A stretch of DNA of 43,232 bases, taken from positions 1 through 43,232 of the forward strand of contig JAPSLL010000002.1 in the NCBI GenBank assembly GCA_031180805.1. Direction: 5' to 3'. Source of the DNA: Bacillus sp. (in: firmicutes). GTDB taxonomy: Bacteria > Bacillota > Bacilli > Bacillales > Bacillaceae. Each line of letters opens with the position of its first letter. Positions within the stretch are counted from its first letter, which is position 1. Shown here piece by piece: positions 7,301 through 15,559 of the stretch. The notes below the pieces were generated by a model, which did not search any database, had not been told where the DNA came from, and saw only the letters and a list, made by a program, of their open reading frames with translations. A program made the translations under genes and the position numbers.

Positions 7301-9433
7301 TTAATTTGGAACAACCTTTACTGCACTCACTTTAAATCCAGGCATTTTACAAAAAGGATCTAAATCCTCGCCAACTAACATGTTTACATTTTGGCTATCT
7401 GCCCAATGGAATGGAACAAAGACTGTATCCTGTCTAATTTTATCTGTCCATTTGCTTCTTACAACGATACTTCCCCGCTTAGAAGTTACTGTTACAAGAC
7501 GATTATTTTCAATTTGATATTTTCTTGCTGTTTCAGGATGAATTTCTAAATACGATTCAAAATTTCTTGCCGCTAGAGCAGCACTTTTCCTCGTTTGGAC
7601 TCCTGTTAAATAATGTGACACCACTCTGCCAGTCGTTAAATAGAGCGGGTATTCCTCTGATGGTTTTTCCTTCGGGATTTGTGATGTATTACTTACAACA
7701 ACCATCTTTGCCTTTCCGTCTGGATGTGCAAAGGAATACTCGAATAATCGAGCTGTTCCAGCATGATTTTCATCTGGACATGGCCATAAAATCCCCTTTT
7801 CCTTTCGAATGCGGTCATACGTAATCCCATAATAATCGGCAATCCCCCCCTTACTAGCTACACGCAGCTCATTAAAGATATCCTCTGCTTTCTTGTAAGG
7901 AAAATACTGCCCTTTCCCTAATACCTTCGCAATCTCGCATATAATTTCCCAATCATGCTTTACTTCTCCTGGACAAGGTCGACTTGCCTCTCTTAGAATG
8001 ACTCTACCTTCTAGATTCGTCATTGTTCCTTCGTCCTCTAAATAAGAGGAGGTCGGCAAAATAAGGTCGGCATATTCGGCTGTTTCCGATACGAATAAGT
8101 CGATAGCAACTAAGAATTTCAACTTTTTTAACGCTGCTTTTACAAAATTGGCATTTGGATTTGAAACAACAGGGTTTGAGCACATGAGCAGCATTCCTGT
8201 AATTTCTCCCTCATCAATTTTCTTAAACATTTCAAATGCCGAAACACCTTTACGCGGTATATCCTCCTCGTCGATCCCCCAAACAGACGCTATATATTCT
8301 CTATGCTCATCATTTTCGATTGAACGATATCCTGGTAGCTGATCGGCCTTTTGTCCATGCTCACGCGCTCCTTGACCATTACCTTGGCCTGTGATCGCCC
8401 CATATCCACATGAGGGCTTACCAATTTTCCCTGTTGCAATTAACACATTAAGTAAATTCCTTACAGCTGCTGTCCCATCAATTTGCTGTTCGACACCTCT
8501 AGCCGTAAATAGCATACCTGTTTCCTCACTTGCAAATTTTATCGCTGCCGTTTGAATTTGCTCCTTTGAAACACCTGTTAATTCAGCAATTTCATCTAAT
8601 GATTGAGAAAGCACATATTCCTTTACTTCAGCAAAGCCTGTAGCACGCTCACGAATGAATTGTTCATCAGTTAAATTTTCTTCGAGGATGACCTTTAATA
8701 ATCCATTTGCTAAGGCAGCGTCCATTCCTGGTTTAACTTTTAAATGCAAGTCAGCGATTTGTGTCGTTGCTGTCTCCCTTGGATCAATCGCGATAATATA
8801 AGCACCGTTCTCTTTTGCTTTTTCAAAGTATGGCATAATTGTAGGTTGGCATTCTGCTATATTTGTTCCAGCTAATATAATGACACGCGTTGTTGGAACC
8901 TCAGTTAGTGCATTTGTTATTCCACGATCCATCCCGAACGTCTGGTTCGCTGCAGTTGCCGCGGCTGACATGCACAAGCGGCCATTGTAATCAATGTAGC
9001 GCGTCTTAAGTGCCACTCTAGCAAACTTCCCTAATAAATAAGCTTCTTCATTTGTAATAGAAGCACTCCCATAAACCGCAAGTGCATTTGTACCATCTGC
9101 TGCCTGAATATCAGTGAACTTTTCCTTGATCACAGCTAATGCCTCCTGCCATGAAATCCGAACAAATTCACCGTTTATTTTAAGTAATGGATATTTAATC
9201 CGATCCTGGTGAAGTGCATGCTGATGGGCATTCATTCCTTTAATGCAGATTCTTCCCTCAGATGTAGGATTAGCTACTCCTATTGTTGTATACTTCTTCC
9301 TTGAAACGATTGATTGCTCAATTAATTGCATTTTACATTGCATGCTGCAGAACGGGCATTGTGTATCATAAACCTTTTCTGATTGGACCTCTTGTTGCTT
9401 CGTTCGGAAGTATTTTAATAATAGTTCTGTCAA
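7301..9433 (-). CDS. nasC: Assimilatory nitrate reductase catalytic subunit
   Basis: NasC is the molybdopterin enzyme that reduces nitrate to nitrite in the cytoplasm, receiving electrons from NasB. The N-terminal [4Fe-4S] cysteines are visible in QCPFCSMQC and, further on, GRICIKGMNAHQHAL. The Mo-bisPGD fold follows (YGSASITNEEAYLLGK; AGTNIAECQPTIMPYFEKA; ITGQGNGQGAREHGQKADQ), and the C-terminal molydopterin dinucleotide-binding domain contains LTTGRVVSHYLTGVQTRK. Length is 710 residues. The start is TTG at 9433; the N-terminus it gives (MTELLLKYFRTKQQ) matches my memory of B. subtilis NasC, and the nearby ATGs are out of frame. It lies 32 bp after nasB, so the two form one operon. Confidence 0.94.
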   Translation of the reverse strand: MTELLLKYFRTKQQEVQSEKVYDTQCPFCSMQCKMQLIEQSIVSRKKYTTIGVANPTSEGRICIKGMNAHQHALHQDRIKYPLLKINGEFVRISWQEALAVIKEKFTDIQAADGTNALAVYGSASITNEEAYLLGKFARVALKTRYIDYNGRLCMSAAATAANQTFGMDRGITNALTEVPTTRVIILAGTNIAECQPTIMPYFEKAKENGAYIIAIDPRETATTQIADLHLKVKPGMDAALANGLLKVILEENLTDEQFIRERATGFAEVKEYVLSQSLDEIAELTGVSKEQIQTAAIKFASEETGMLFTARGVEQQIDGTAAVRNLLNVLIATGKIGKPSCGYGAITGQGNGQGAREHGQKADQLPGYRSIENDEHREYIASVWGIDEEDIPRKGVSAFEMFKKIDEGEITGMLLMCSNPVVSNPNANFVKAALKKLKFLVAIDLFVSETAEYADLILPTSSYLEDEGTMTNLEGRVILREASRPCPGEVKHDWEIICEIAKVLGKGQYFPYKKAEDIFNELRVASKGGIADYYGITYDRIRKEKGILWPCPDENHAGTARLFEYSFAHPDGKAKMVVVSNTSQIPKEKPSEEYPLYLTTGRVVSHYLTGVQTRKSAALAARNFESYLEIHPETARKYQIENNRLVTVTSKRGSIVVRSKWTDKIRQDTVFVPFHWADSQNVNMLVGEDLDPFCKMPGFKVSAVKVVPN

Positions 9434-9465
9434 AACGCATCATCCCTATTCTCTTAATCTCTTAA

Positions 9466-11805
9466 TTATTTCGTCACATATTCTAAACTCACAGCTTTAT
9501 CCTCTTCCAACCGCTCAACTAATTGCCTACATAACGACGTTTCGAATAAGACCTCTCTGATATGAATCAGCCCAACCCTTTTAATCCATTCATAAATTGG
9601 CTCCTGATAATTCCCGGTTTCTCGATAATATTGAACAAATCCTCTTAAGAGCAGCTTTACTTCATGGGGATTTTTTGTAACTGTCAATAGTTCCCCTCGT
9701 TGAATATATTGTTGCCCCGCACTTCCGCCAACATAAATTTCCCAGCCTCCATTGTTGCCAATGATGCTAATATCCTTTATCATTAAGTCCCTTTCCTGGT
9801 GCTTACAGGCTGAAAATCCAATAATGACACGATGTGGTGTTAATATTTGACCGACTTCCTTCTCAAATTCAATTGCTAATTGCTTTGCTTTTTCATTGCT
9901 ACATTGGCAAAGCTTTTCTCCAAAAAATGTATTAACATAACGAATGGTATTATCCAAAGCAGGTATTGAGGGGATCTTCAATTCTGTACATACAGCAGAA
10001 ATGACTTCCTTTTGAATCCCCTTTAATTGAAATCGTTGTTCTGCCGTTAATCCCACCTCACGTATTTGGTACTTTTTCATAACATTTGTTATCACTTGTA
10101 ATTCATTAACATTTGTCATGCCACCATACATTTGTAGGATAAGTGAATAAGTACCATCTTCCTCGAGCTGAGCATTTACCATATCCTTTTTAATCGACCT
10201 GTCATGCCCTGGGTATATCATCGCTAAATAATAACGAATTGCGGAAATACAGGTGCTACAGCCATTTCCAGATTTCCAATTCAACTCAGTAAATACTTCT
10301 TGTAATGAAGATAATTGTTTTTGCTGAATCTGGTAAACAACTTCATCCTCCGTCAATTCCGTACATTTGCACAATGTGGTTTGCTCAATTGTTTCTTCGC
10401 ATTCATCACTTTTAATATAGGTAAGCAAATCTGCCACCATTGACTTACAGCCTCCACATGAGCCGGATGCCTTTGTACATTGCTTTATTTCGTCAACAGT
10501 CGTTAATCCCTTTTGAAGTACAGCCTCCATAATGGTTCCCTTTGATACAGCATTACAATTACATATCATTTCACTTTGCGGCATTTGCTTAAATAACGTT
10601 GTCCCGCGTTCACCTATTTGAAGCAATTGACGTTTCTCATCATCATTTACATGTTTTCTTTTGGCAATCAGATCAAGCAGCTTAGATCCATTAGCTGTTT
10701 CTCCATAAAGGACCGCACCCACGATAATATCTCCTTGAAAAACAATTTTTTTATAAATGCCTTCTAATTGATTTTCTAATTTCAACATTTTTGATGTTTC
10801 ATTCTCAGTGAAATCTCCAACAGAAAAGAGATCGATACCTGGCACCTTTAAGCTTGTTGATAAAGTCGACCCTTGATAGCCTTTTTCTTCAATTCCACAA
10901 AGATGATTCGCTAACGCTTGACCTTGCTCATACAACGGCTTCACTAACCCATATACAATGCCATTATGCTGGGCACATTCACCTACCGCATAAATATCAG
11001 GTGTTGTTGTTTCCATATAATCATTAACAATAATGCCATGACTTGTCTCAATACCACTGCTTTTAGCTAGGTTTATATTAGGTTTCACCCCAACAGCCAT
11101 AACGACTAAATCCGCTTCAATTTCTGTTCCATCCGTAAACTCAAGTTTTTCAACTCTGTCTTCCCCTGCTATTTTTCCCGTTACTTTACCTAAATAGAAT
11201 TCGATTCCTTGCTGTTCTAAGGCTGTCTGCAGCATTTTTGATGAGGTTGGATCGAGCTGACGTTGCATCAAGTATTCCATATTGTGAACGACTTTCACTT
11301 TCAAACCCAGATTCAACAGGCCCCTTGCTGCCTCTAATCCTAAAACTCCCCCTCCAATCACAGCCGCTTGCTTATGACCTTTAGACAATTCGATGATTTT
11401 TTTACAATCCTCAATTGTACGAAAGGTGACAACTCCTTCCTTTTCAACACCAGGGATGGGCAGAACAAACGGTTCCGATCCTGTTGCAATGATTAATTTA
11501 TCGTAGGCAATCAATCGATTAAGATTGGTGGTGATTTGCTTATTTTCCGAATCAATCTTTATTGCCGTTTCTCCAGTATAGAGTTCGATCCCATTATCCT
11601 CGTACCATTCTCGTTTATTTATAGTAATTTCGTTAAATGACGCTTCCCCTTGTAAAACAGAAGATAATAAAATCCGATTATAATTAGGATGTGGTTCACT
11701 TCCAATAATAGAAATCGAAAATAGCTCAGAGTTACGCTTTAAGACTTCTTCAACACAGCGAACTCCCGCCATACCATTTCCGATCACGACCAGTCTCTGC
11801 CTCAT
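9466..11805 (-). CDS. nasB: Assimilatory nitrate reductase electron transfer subunit
   Basis: NasB passes electrons from NADH to NasC. It is a paralogue of NasD: an FAD/NAD domain (VVIGNGMAGVRCVEE; AAVIGGGVLGLEAARGL), two intact BFD [2Fe-2S] modules (CNCNAVSKG with SCGGCKS; CKCTELTED with GCSTCIS), then a remnant of the nitrite reductase domain. In that remnant two of the four siroheme/[4Fe-4S] cysteines are lost: FFGEKLC replaces CVGEQFC and CKHQE replaces CPRSC. The start chosen is ATG 11805, five bases after GGAGGG (779 residues); ATG 11841 has no ribosome binding site. Its promoter carries a TnrA box. Confidence 0.92.
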   Translation of the reverse strand: MRQRLVVIGNGMAGVRCVEEVLKRNSELFSISIIGSEPHPNYNRILLSSVLQGEASFNEITINKREWYEDNGIELYTGETAIKIDSENKQITTNLNRLIAYDKLIIATGSEPFVLPIPGVEKEGVVTFRTIEDCKKIIELSKGHKQAAVIGGGVLGLEAARGLLNLGLKVKVVHNMEYLMQRQLDPTSSKMLQTALEQQGIEFYLGKVTGKIAGEDRVEKLEFTDGTEIEADLVVMAVGVKPNINLAKSSGIETSHGIIVNDYMETTTPDIYAVGECAQHNGIVYGLVKPLYEQGQALANHLCGIEEKGYQGSTLSTSLKVPGIDLFSVGDFTENETSKMLKLENQLEGIYKKIVFQGDIIVGAVLYGETANGSKLLDLIAKRKHVNDDEKRQLLQIGERGTTLFKQMPQSEMICNCNAVSKGTIMEAVLQKGLTTVDEIKQCTKASGSCGGCKSMVADLLTYIKSDECEETIEQTTLCKCTELTEDEVVYQIQQKQLSSLQEVFTELNWKSGNGCSTCISAIRYYLAMIYPGHDRSIKKDMVNAQLEEDGTYSLILQMYGGMTNVNELQVITNVMKKYQIREVGLTAEQRFQLKGIQKEVISAVCTELKIPSIPALDNTIRYVNTFFGEKLCQCSNEKAKQLAIEFEKEVGQILTPHRVIIGFSACKHQERDLMIKDISIIGNNGGWEIYVGGSAGQQYIQRGELLTVTKNPHEVKLLLRGFVQYYRETGNYQEPIYEWIKRVGLIHIREVLFETSLCRQLVERLEEDKAVSLEYVTK

Positions 11806-11850
11806 CTTAACCCTCCAACATTCATAATCTGTCTTCTTCATTTTAGTTTC

Positions 11851-11902
11851 ATTATTTCATAACTTTCCTTACTAAAGAGTTTTATTGTTATATTTTCTAA
11901 CA
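11851..11902 (-). promoter_or_regulatory. TnrA box and promoter of nasB
   Basis: TGTTATATTTTCTAACA (11886-11902) matches the TnrA consensus perfectly. On the minus strand AATAAT at 11851-11856 is a plausible -10 element, placing the start of transcription near 11844, about 50 bp from the box centre. Confidence 0.8.
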
Positions 11903-11970
11903 CAAAACATTCAGTTATTACCATAAATTACCATCAATCAGAAAAAAGAGTCCTATTTCATAATATTTCT

Positions 11971-12022
11971 TGTTATATTTCCTAACAGACAGCTTTGCGT
12001 TCTAAATGGAGCAATTTATAAT
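11971..12022 (+). promoter_or_regulatory. TnrA box and promoter of nasA
   Basis: TGTTATATTTCCTAACA (11971-11987) matches the TnrA consensus with one change. A perfect TATAAT lies at 12017-12022, with start of transcription near 12029, again about 50 bp from the box centre. The -35 region (TTTGCG, 11994-11999) is poor, which fits dependence on the activator. Confidence 0.85.
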
Positions 12023-12091
12023 GGCAACATATTAGTGACAGAGATACGAGAATAAGAGCATTGAAAAGATGAGATGAGAGGAGAAATAAAT

Positions 12092-13297
12092 ATGAAATTA
12101 TCTGATTTAAAGACAAGCGGTCATCCGAAAACATTGTTTTCAGCTTTTCTATATTTCGATGTAAGCTTCATGATTTGGGTTATTTTAGGTGCACTTGGTG
12201 TATTCATCACCGAGGAATTTGGACTATCTCCTTCACAAAAAGGACTTATTGTTGCCATTCCAATACTTGCAGGTTCTTTCTTTAGAATTGTTCTAGGAAT
12301 TCTAACTGACCGAATTGGCCCGAAGAAAACAGCTACAATCGGCATGAGCATTACAATTATCCCATTACTCTGGGGACTGCTAGCTGGAAATACACTTCCG
12401 GAGCTTTTTATGATTGGGATTTTATTAGGTGTTGCAGGGGCTAGCTTTGCCGTTGCCTTACCTATGGCAAGCAGATGGTATCCACCTCATCTACAAGGAT
12501 TAGCAATGGGGATTGCTGGAGCAGGAAATAGCGGAACATTACTTGCAACATTATTTGGTCCACGTTTGGCAGAGCAATTCGGCTGGCATATGACGATGGG
12601 TATTGCACTTATCCCTTTACTAATTACCTTTGGACTTTTTCTCCTTTTAGCAAAGGATGCACCGACACAACCTGCACCACAGCCATTGGCTAATTACTTT
12701 AAAGTTTTTGCATTTCGGGATACTTGGTTCTTCTGCTTGCTTTACAGTGTTACATTCGGAGGATTTGTCGGGCTATCAAGCTTCCTAAGCATGTTCTTTG
12801 TCGATCAATATCAACTGTCTAGCGTTCAAGCTGGTGATTTCGTTACAATTTGTGTTTTTGCGGGAAGCTTTTTCAGACCAGTCGGAGGTTATATATCTGA
12901 TCGAATTGGTGGGGTAAAAGTACTTGCTATTCTATTTATAGGAGTCGCTGCTTGTATGATTGGTGTTAGTCAGTTGCCACCACTAATTGCTATTACTGCA
13001 CTTTTATTTGTCGGTATGATGTGTCTTGGAATGGGAAATGGCGCTGTTTTCCAATTAGTTCCACAACGTTTCCAAAAAGAAATTGGAATGGTAACAGGTA
13101 TTGTTGGGGCTGCAGGCGGTATCGGTGGATTCTTCCTACCAAATATTTTAGGTACGCTAAAGGAAATGACAGGTTCGTATGCATCAGGATTCATTACGTT
13201 TTCAATCGTTGCCTTTGCTGCATTTATCATCCTATTAATCGCTAACTATTCTTGGAAGAAATCTTGGAATTTAAAGCAGGATACCGTGAAAATTTAA
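12092..13297 (+). CDS. nasA: Nitrate transporter, MFS NarK/NasA family
   Basis: NasA brings nitrate into the cell for assimilation. The 401-residue protein has the 12 membrane segments of a major facilitator and the family features: [15 protein letters not shown] in the first segment, the loop [11 protein letters not shown] after segment 2, the glycine-rich nitrate signature [21 protein letters not shown] in segment 5, and [19 protein letters not shown] in segment 11. ATG 12092 follows GAGGAG by eight bases and gives the usual N-terminus ([15 protein letters not shown]); the frame start at 12074 is less likely. It diverges from nasB, and both promoters have TnrA boxes. No periplasmic or ABC-type partner is present. 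Confidence 0.94.
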   Translation: MKLSDLKTSGHPKTLFSAFLYFDVSFMIWVILGALGVFITEEFGLSPSQKGLIVAIPILAGSFFRIVLGILTDRIGPKKTATIGMSITIIPLLWGLLAGNTLPELFMIGILLGVAGASFAVALPMASRWYPPHLQGLAMGIAGAGNSGTLLATLFGPRLAEQFGWHMTMGIALIPLLITFGLFLLLAKDAPTQPAPQPLANYFKVFAFRDTWFFCLLYSVTFGGFVGLSSFLSMFFVDQYQLSSVQAGDFVTICVFAGSFFRPVGGYISDRIGGVKVLAILFIGVAACMIGVSQLPPLIAITALLFVGMMCLGMGNGAVFQLVPQRFQKEIGMVTGIVGAAGGIGGFFLPNILGTLKEMTGSYASGFITFSIVAFAAFIILLIANYSWKKSWNLKQDTVKI

Positions 13298-13359
13298 CAC
13301 TTTCCTGATACTTATAAGACTTTTCTCATCATTTGATATAGGAAAGAAGAATGAATTAT

Positions 13360-13389
13360 GCCTTGGTGATTATGACCAAGGCTTCTTTA
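13360..13389 (+). terminator. Terminator after nasA
   Basis: Stem GCCTTGG (13360-13366) with CCAAGGC (13376-13382), followed by TTCTTTATTAA. The T run is broken, so efficiency is uncertain. Confidence 0.65.
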
Positions 13390-13437
13390 TTAATTGGAAT
13401 AGTTTACAAGTTTTATTTTATCAGTTATAATCCTAAT

Positions 13438-13452
13438 TGATAATGATTATCA
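13438..13452 (+). promoter_or_regulatory. Fur box
   Basis: TGATAATGATTATCA is a perfect 7-1-7 inverted repeat, the core Fur site of Bacillus. It lies 24 bp before the start of the small basic protein gene, so that gene should be repressed when iron is plentiful. Confidence 0.9.
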
Positions 13453-13476
13453 TTTTCTTTTAGAGGCGGTGATCGA

Positions 13477-13638
13477 ATGTCTACTCAGCTACGTAAGCTA
13501 ATTGAGCTTAGAAAAACACAACTAATTAATAAATTATTGCAAGCGGGTATTTATAAGAGCTCTGAAAAGCAGCTTTATGAATTATCAGTTAGCGAGCTGG
13601 AGAAAGAATGCCAAGTGATCAATTCTGCAAACAAATAA
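13477..13638 (+). CDS. Fur-regulated basic protein (Fbp family), 53 residues
   Basis: ATG 13477 opens a 53-residue protein (MSTQLRKLIELRKTQLINKL... ending VINSANK). Its sequence, with LLQAGIYKSSEKQLYELSVS in the middle, fits the Fur-regulated basic protein family (FbpA-like) of Bacillus. Members of this group of small proteins in B. subtilis help the FsrA RNA to save iron by lowering synthesis of iron-rich proteins; that role here is an inference. The perfect Fur box directly upstream supports the family call, and a strong terminator follows. The ribosome binding site is AGAGGCGGTG. Its place next to the iron-rich nitrate enzymes is suggestive but may be chance. Confidence 0.8.
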   Translation: MSTQLRKLIELRKTQLINKLLQAGIYKSSEKQLYELSVSELEKECQVINSANK

Positions 13639-13658
13639 TTTTTATATTATATAACATT

Positions 13659-13689
13659 AAGCTGACAATATCGTCAGCTTTCTTTTTTT
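13659..13689 (+). terminator. Terminator after the Fbp-like gene
   Basis: Stem AAGCTGAC (13659-13666) with GTCAGCTT (13673-13680), then TCTTTTTTTT. A standard strong intrinsic terminator. Confidence 0.9.
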
Positions 13690-13701
13690 TGACCAGCTTG
13701 C

Positions 13702-13748
13702 TTTACAAAAGAAAATTATCTGGTATCATAAGATAGTTACCTAGGTAA
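13702..13748 (+). promoter_or_regulatory. Promoter and likely operator of the marR-MFS operon
   Basis: TTTACA (13702-13707) and TATCAT (13724-13729) with a 16-bp spacer form a promoter. A perfect 12-bp palindrome, TTACCTAGGTAA (13737-13748), covers the start site. This is the size and position expected for a MarR operator, so the regulator probably represses its own operon. Confidence 0.7.
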
Positions 13749-13768
13749 ATAAATCGAGGTGTAGAACT

Positions 13769-14203
13769 ATGGAAAATACAAACCAATTGTTTCACTTCCT
13801 TTATAAAAAGACTAGAGCGATGACTAAGGTGCTGAATGAACATTTACAACAATTCGGATTGTATAGCTCACAATGGTCAATACTTTACTGTATTAAGAAT
13901 AATGGTCCTATGACACAGAGTGAAATATGGCGTTATCTCGTTGTCGAGGCACCAACCGTTACACGAACATTGGCAAAGCTTGAAGAAAGCGGCTGGGTTA
14001 AACGGGCACAAGGAAGTGATAAACGGGAGCGTCTTGTTTCTCTTACTGAAAAAGCGATCGAACAGCTTCCATTAGTAGAAAAAGAAGTGAAAAGATTTGA
14101 GCAAACTATGACTCAACATTTAACAAAGGAAGAGCTTACGATTTTTTATTCCTTTTTAAACAAACTTGGGCCAAATACAACTGAGAAGGAGGAATCTATC
14201 TAA
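13769..14203 (+). CDS. MarR-family transcriptional regulator
   Basis: This 144-residue protein is a winged-helix MarR regulator: LYSSQWSILYCIKNNGPMTQ leads into the recognition helix region VEAPTVTRTLAKLEESGWVK, and the wing carries the basic turn GSDKRERLVSLTEKA. The start is preceded by GAGGTG. Its stop codon is immediately followed by the ATG of an MFS efflux protein, so the two are co-transcribed. It most likely represses this operon through the palindrome over the promoter and is released by a small molecule that the pump exports. The pair resembles B. subtilis YwoH/YwoG, but the ligand is unknown. Confidence 0.85.
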   Translation: MENTNQLFHFLYKKTRAMTKVLNEHLQQFGLYSSQWSILYCIKNNGPMTQSEIWRYLVVEAPTVTRTLAKLEESGWVKRAQGSDKRERLVSLTEKAIEQLPLVEKEVKRFEQTMTQHLTKEELTIFYSFLNKLGPNTTEKEESI

Positions 14204-15406
14204 ATGGGAAATGCAACAAAACAACCAATTTGGACGAAAACCTTTATAAGTATTTTTCTAAGCAACTTTTTTATCTTTACTGCGTTTTATGGCCTGCTTA
14301 CCTCATTGCCTATCTATGTTGTCGATGAGCTACATCGCTCAGAGGTTGATGCAGGTTTAATCGTAACCATTTTCCTTTTATCAGCGATCGTCGTTAGGCC
14401 ATTTTCTGGAAAGCTTTTAGTTGATTATGGTAAAAAGCGAATGCTCATGGTAAGTCTGTTACTCTTTACAATATGCTCATTTTTATACTTATGGGTTCAT
14501 CAATATCCATTATTATTAGCTCTCCGCTTTTTCCAAGGGATATGGTTTAGTATTGCAACAACCGCAACTGGAGCTATAGCAGCTGATCTCGTTCCACACA
14601 AAAGACGTGGAGAAGGTCTTGGATATTTTGTTATGTCCACAAATCTAGCTGTCGTATTCGGTCCTTTAGTTTCTCTTTCACTCATTCAAGCTACATCTTT
14701 CACGGTATTATTCCTTATATTAGCAATCTTAATTACTGCTGGTGTTATCTTTACAGCTACAAGCAAGTTCAATATTGAACAGCCTGATAAAAACCGAGTG
14801 AAAAAACGACTTCAACTATCAGATTTAATTGATAAAAGGGCATTTCCAGTTGCATTTATTGGGAGTTTAGTAGCCTTTGTTTATTCAAGCGTTCTTTCGT
14901 TTCTTTCTATCTATGCAAAGGAACTAAATTTATTAGATGCTGCTAGCTTTTTCTTTGTTGTCTTTGCCATTGTTATGCTTATCGCTCGTCCGTTTAGTGG
15001 AAAATTATTTGATAAAAAGGGCCCTCATATTGTCATGTATCCGGCATTTGCCCTGTTTTTAATTGGTATGATTATACTAAGCATAGCAAATTCCACATTT
15101 ACGCTCCTATTATCAGGTGCATTTATTGGATTGGGCTATGGTACGGTCGTTCCATCTTTACAAACCCTTGCTATTCAATCAACAGACAGAAATCGAAGCG
15201 GTCACGCTACCGCAACCTTCTTTACTCTATTTGATACTGGAATAGCTATTGGTTCTTACCTATTAGGACTTGTTGCAGCAGAGCTTGGCTACGGTCATCT
15301 TTATTTTTATGCTGCCATCTTTATGGTTGTCGTCATTGTTATGTACAAATTCGTTCTACATCGAAAATCGTCTCCAGCTATTCAAGAGTTAAAAGGGTCA
15401 AATTAA
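14204..15406 (+). CDS. MFS efflux transporter (YwoG-like)
   Basis: This is a 400-residue major facilitator with 12 predicted membrane segments. The loop after segment 2 has the MFS motif form RPFSGKLLVDYGKKRMLM, and an equivalent appears in the second half, RPFSGKLFDKKGPHIVMY, showing the internal duplication of the family. The motif GEGLGYFVMSTNLAVVFGPL in segment 5 resembles the antiporter motif of drug/proton antiporters. It directly abuts the marR gene upstream (stop and ATG adjacent; ribosome binding site AAGGAGG), so it is probably an inducible efflux pump. Substrate cannot be predicted. Confidence 0.85.
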   Translation: MGNATKQPIWTKTFISIFLSNFFIFTAFYGLLTSLPIYVVDELHRSEVDAGLIVTIFLLSAIVVRPFSGKLLVDYGKKRMLMVSLLLFTICSFLYLWVHQYPLLLALRFFQGIWFSIATTATGAIAADLVPHKRRGEGLGYFVMSTNLAVVFGPLVSLSLIQATSFTVLFLILAILITAGVIFTATSKFNIEQPDKNRVKKRLQLSDLIDKRAFPVAFIGSLVAFVYSSVLSFLSIYAKELNLLDAASFFFVVFAIVMLIARPFSGKLFDKKGPHIVMYPAFALFLIGMIILSIANSTFTLLLSGAFIGLGYGTVVPSLQTLAIQSTDRNRSGHATATFFTLFDTGIAIGSYLLGLVAAELGYGHLYFYAAIFMVVVIVMYKFVLHRKSSPAIQELKGSN

Positions 15407-15473
15407 ATATCGACAGACGTAAGCAACTTTCTCATTTTGCAAAAGAAAGTGTGCTTTAATCTGCAAATTATAA

Positions 15474-15521
15474 AGGGTCAGTCCCTCACTCTAATTGTGG
15501 GGACTGACCCTATCTGCTTTT
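15474..15521. terminator. Long hairpin between convergent genes
   Basis: A perfect 12-bp stem, AGGGTCAGTCCC (15474-15485) with GGGACTGACCCT (15500-15511). It lies between the MFS gene and the convergent chemoreceptor gene and could stop transcription from either side, although neither side has a clean T run. Confidence 0.6.
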
Positions 15522-15559
15522 TAACCATTGTGCTCTCCATCTGCAAAGAAAAGAATAGA

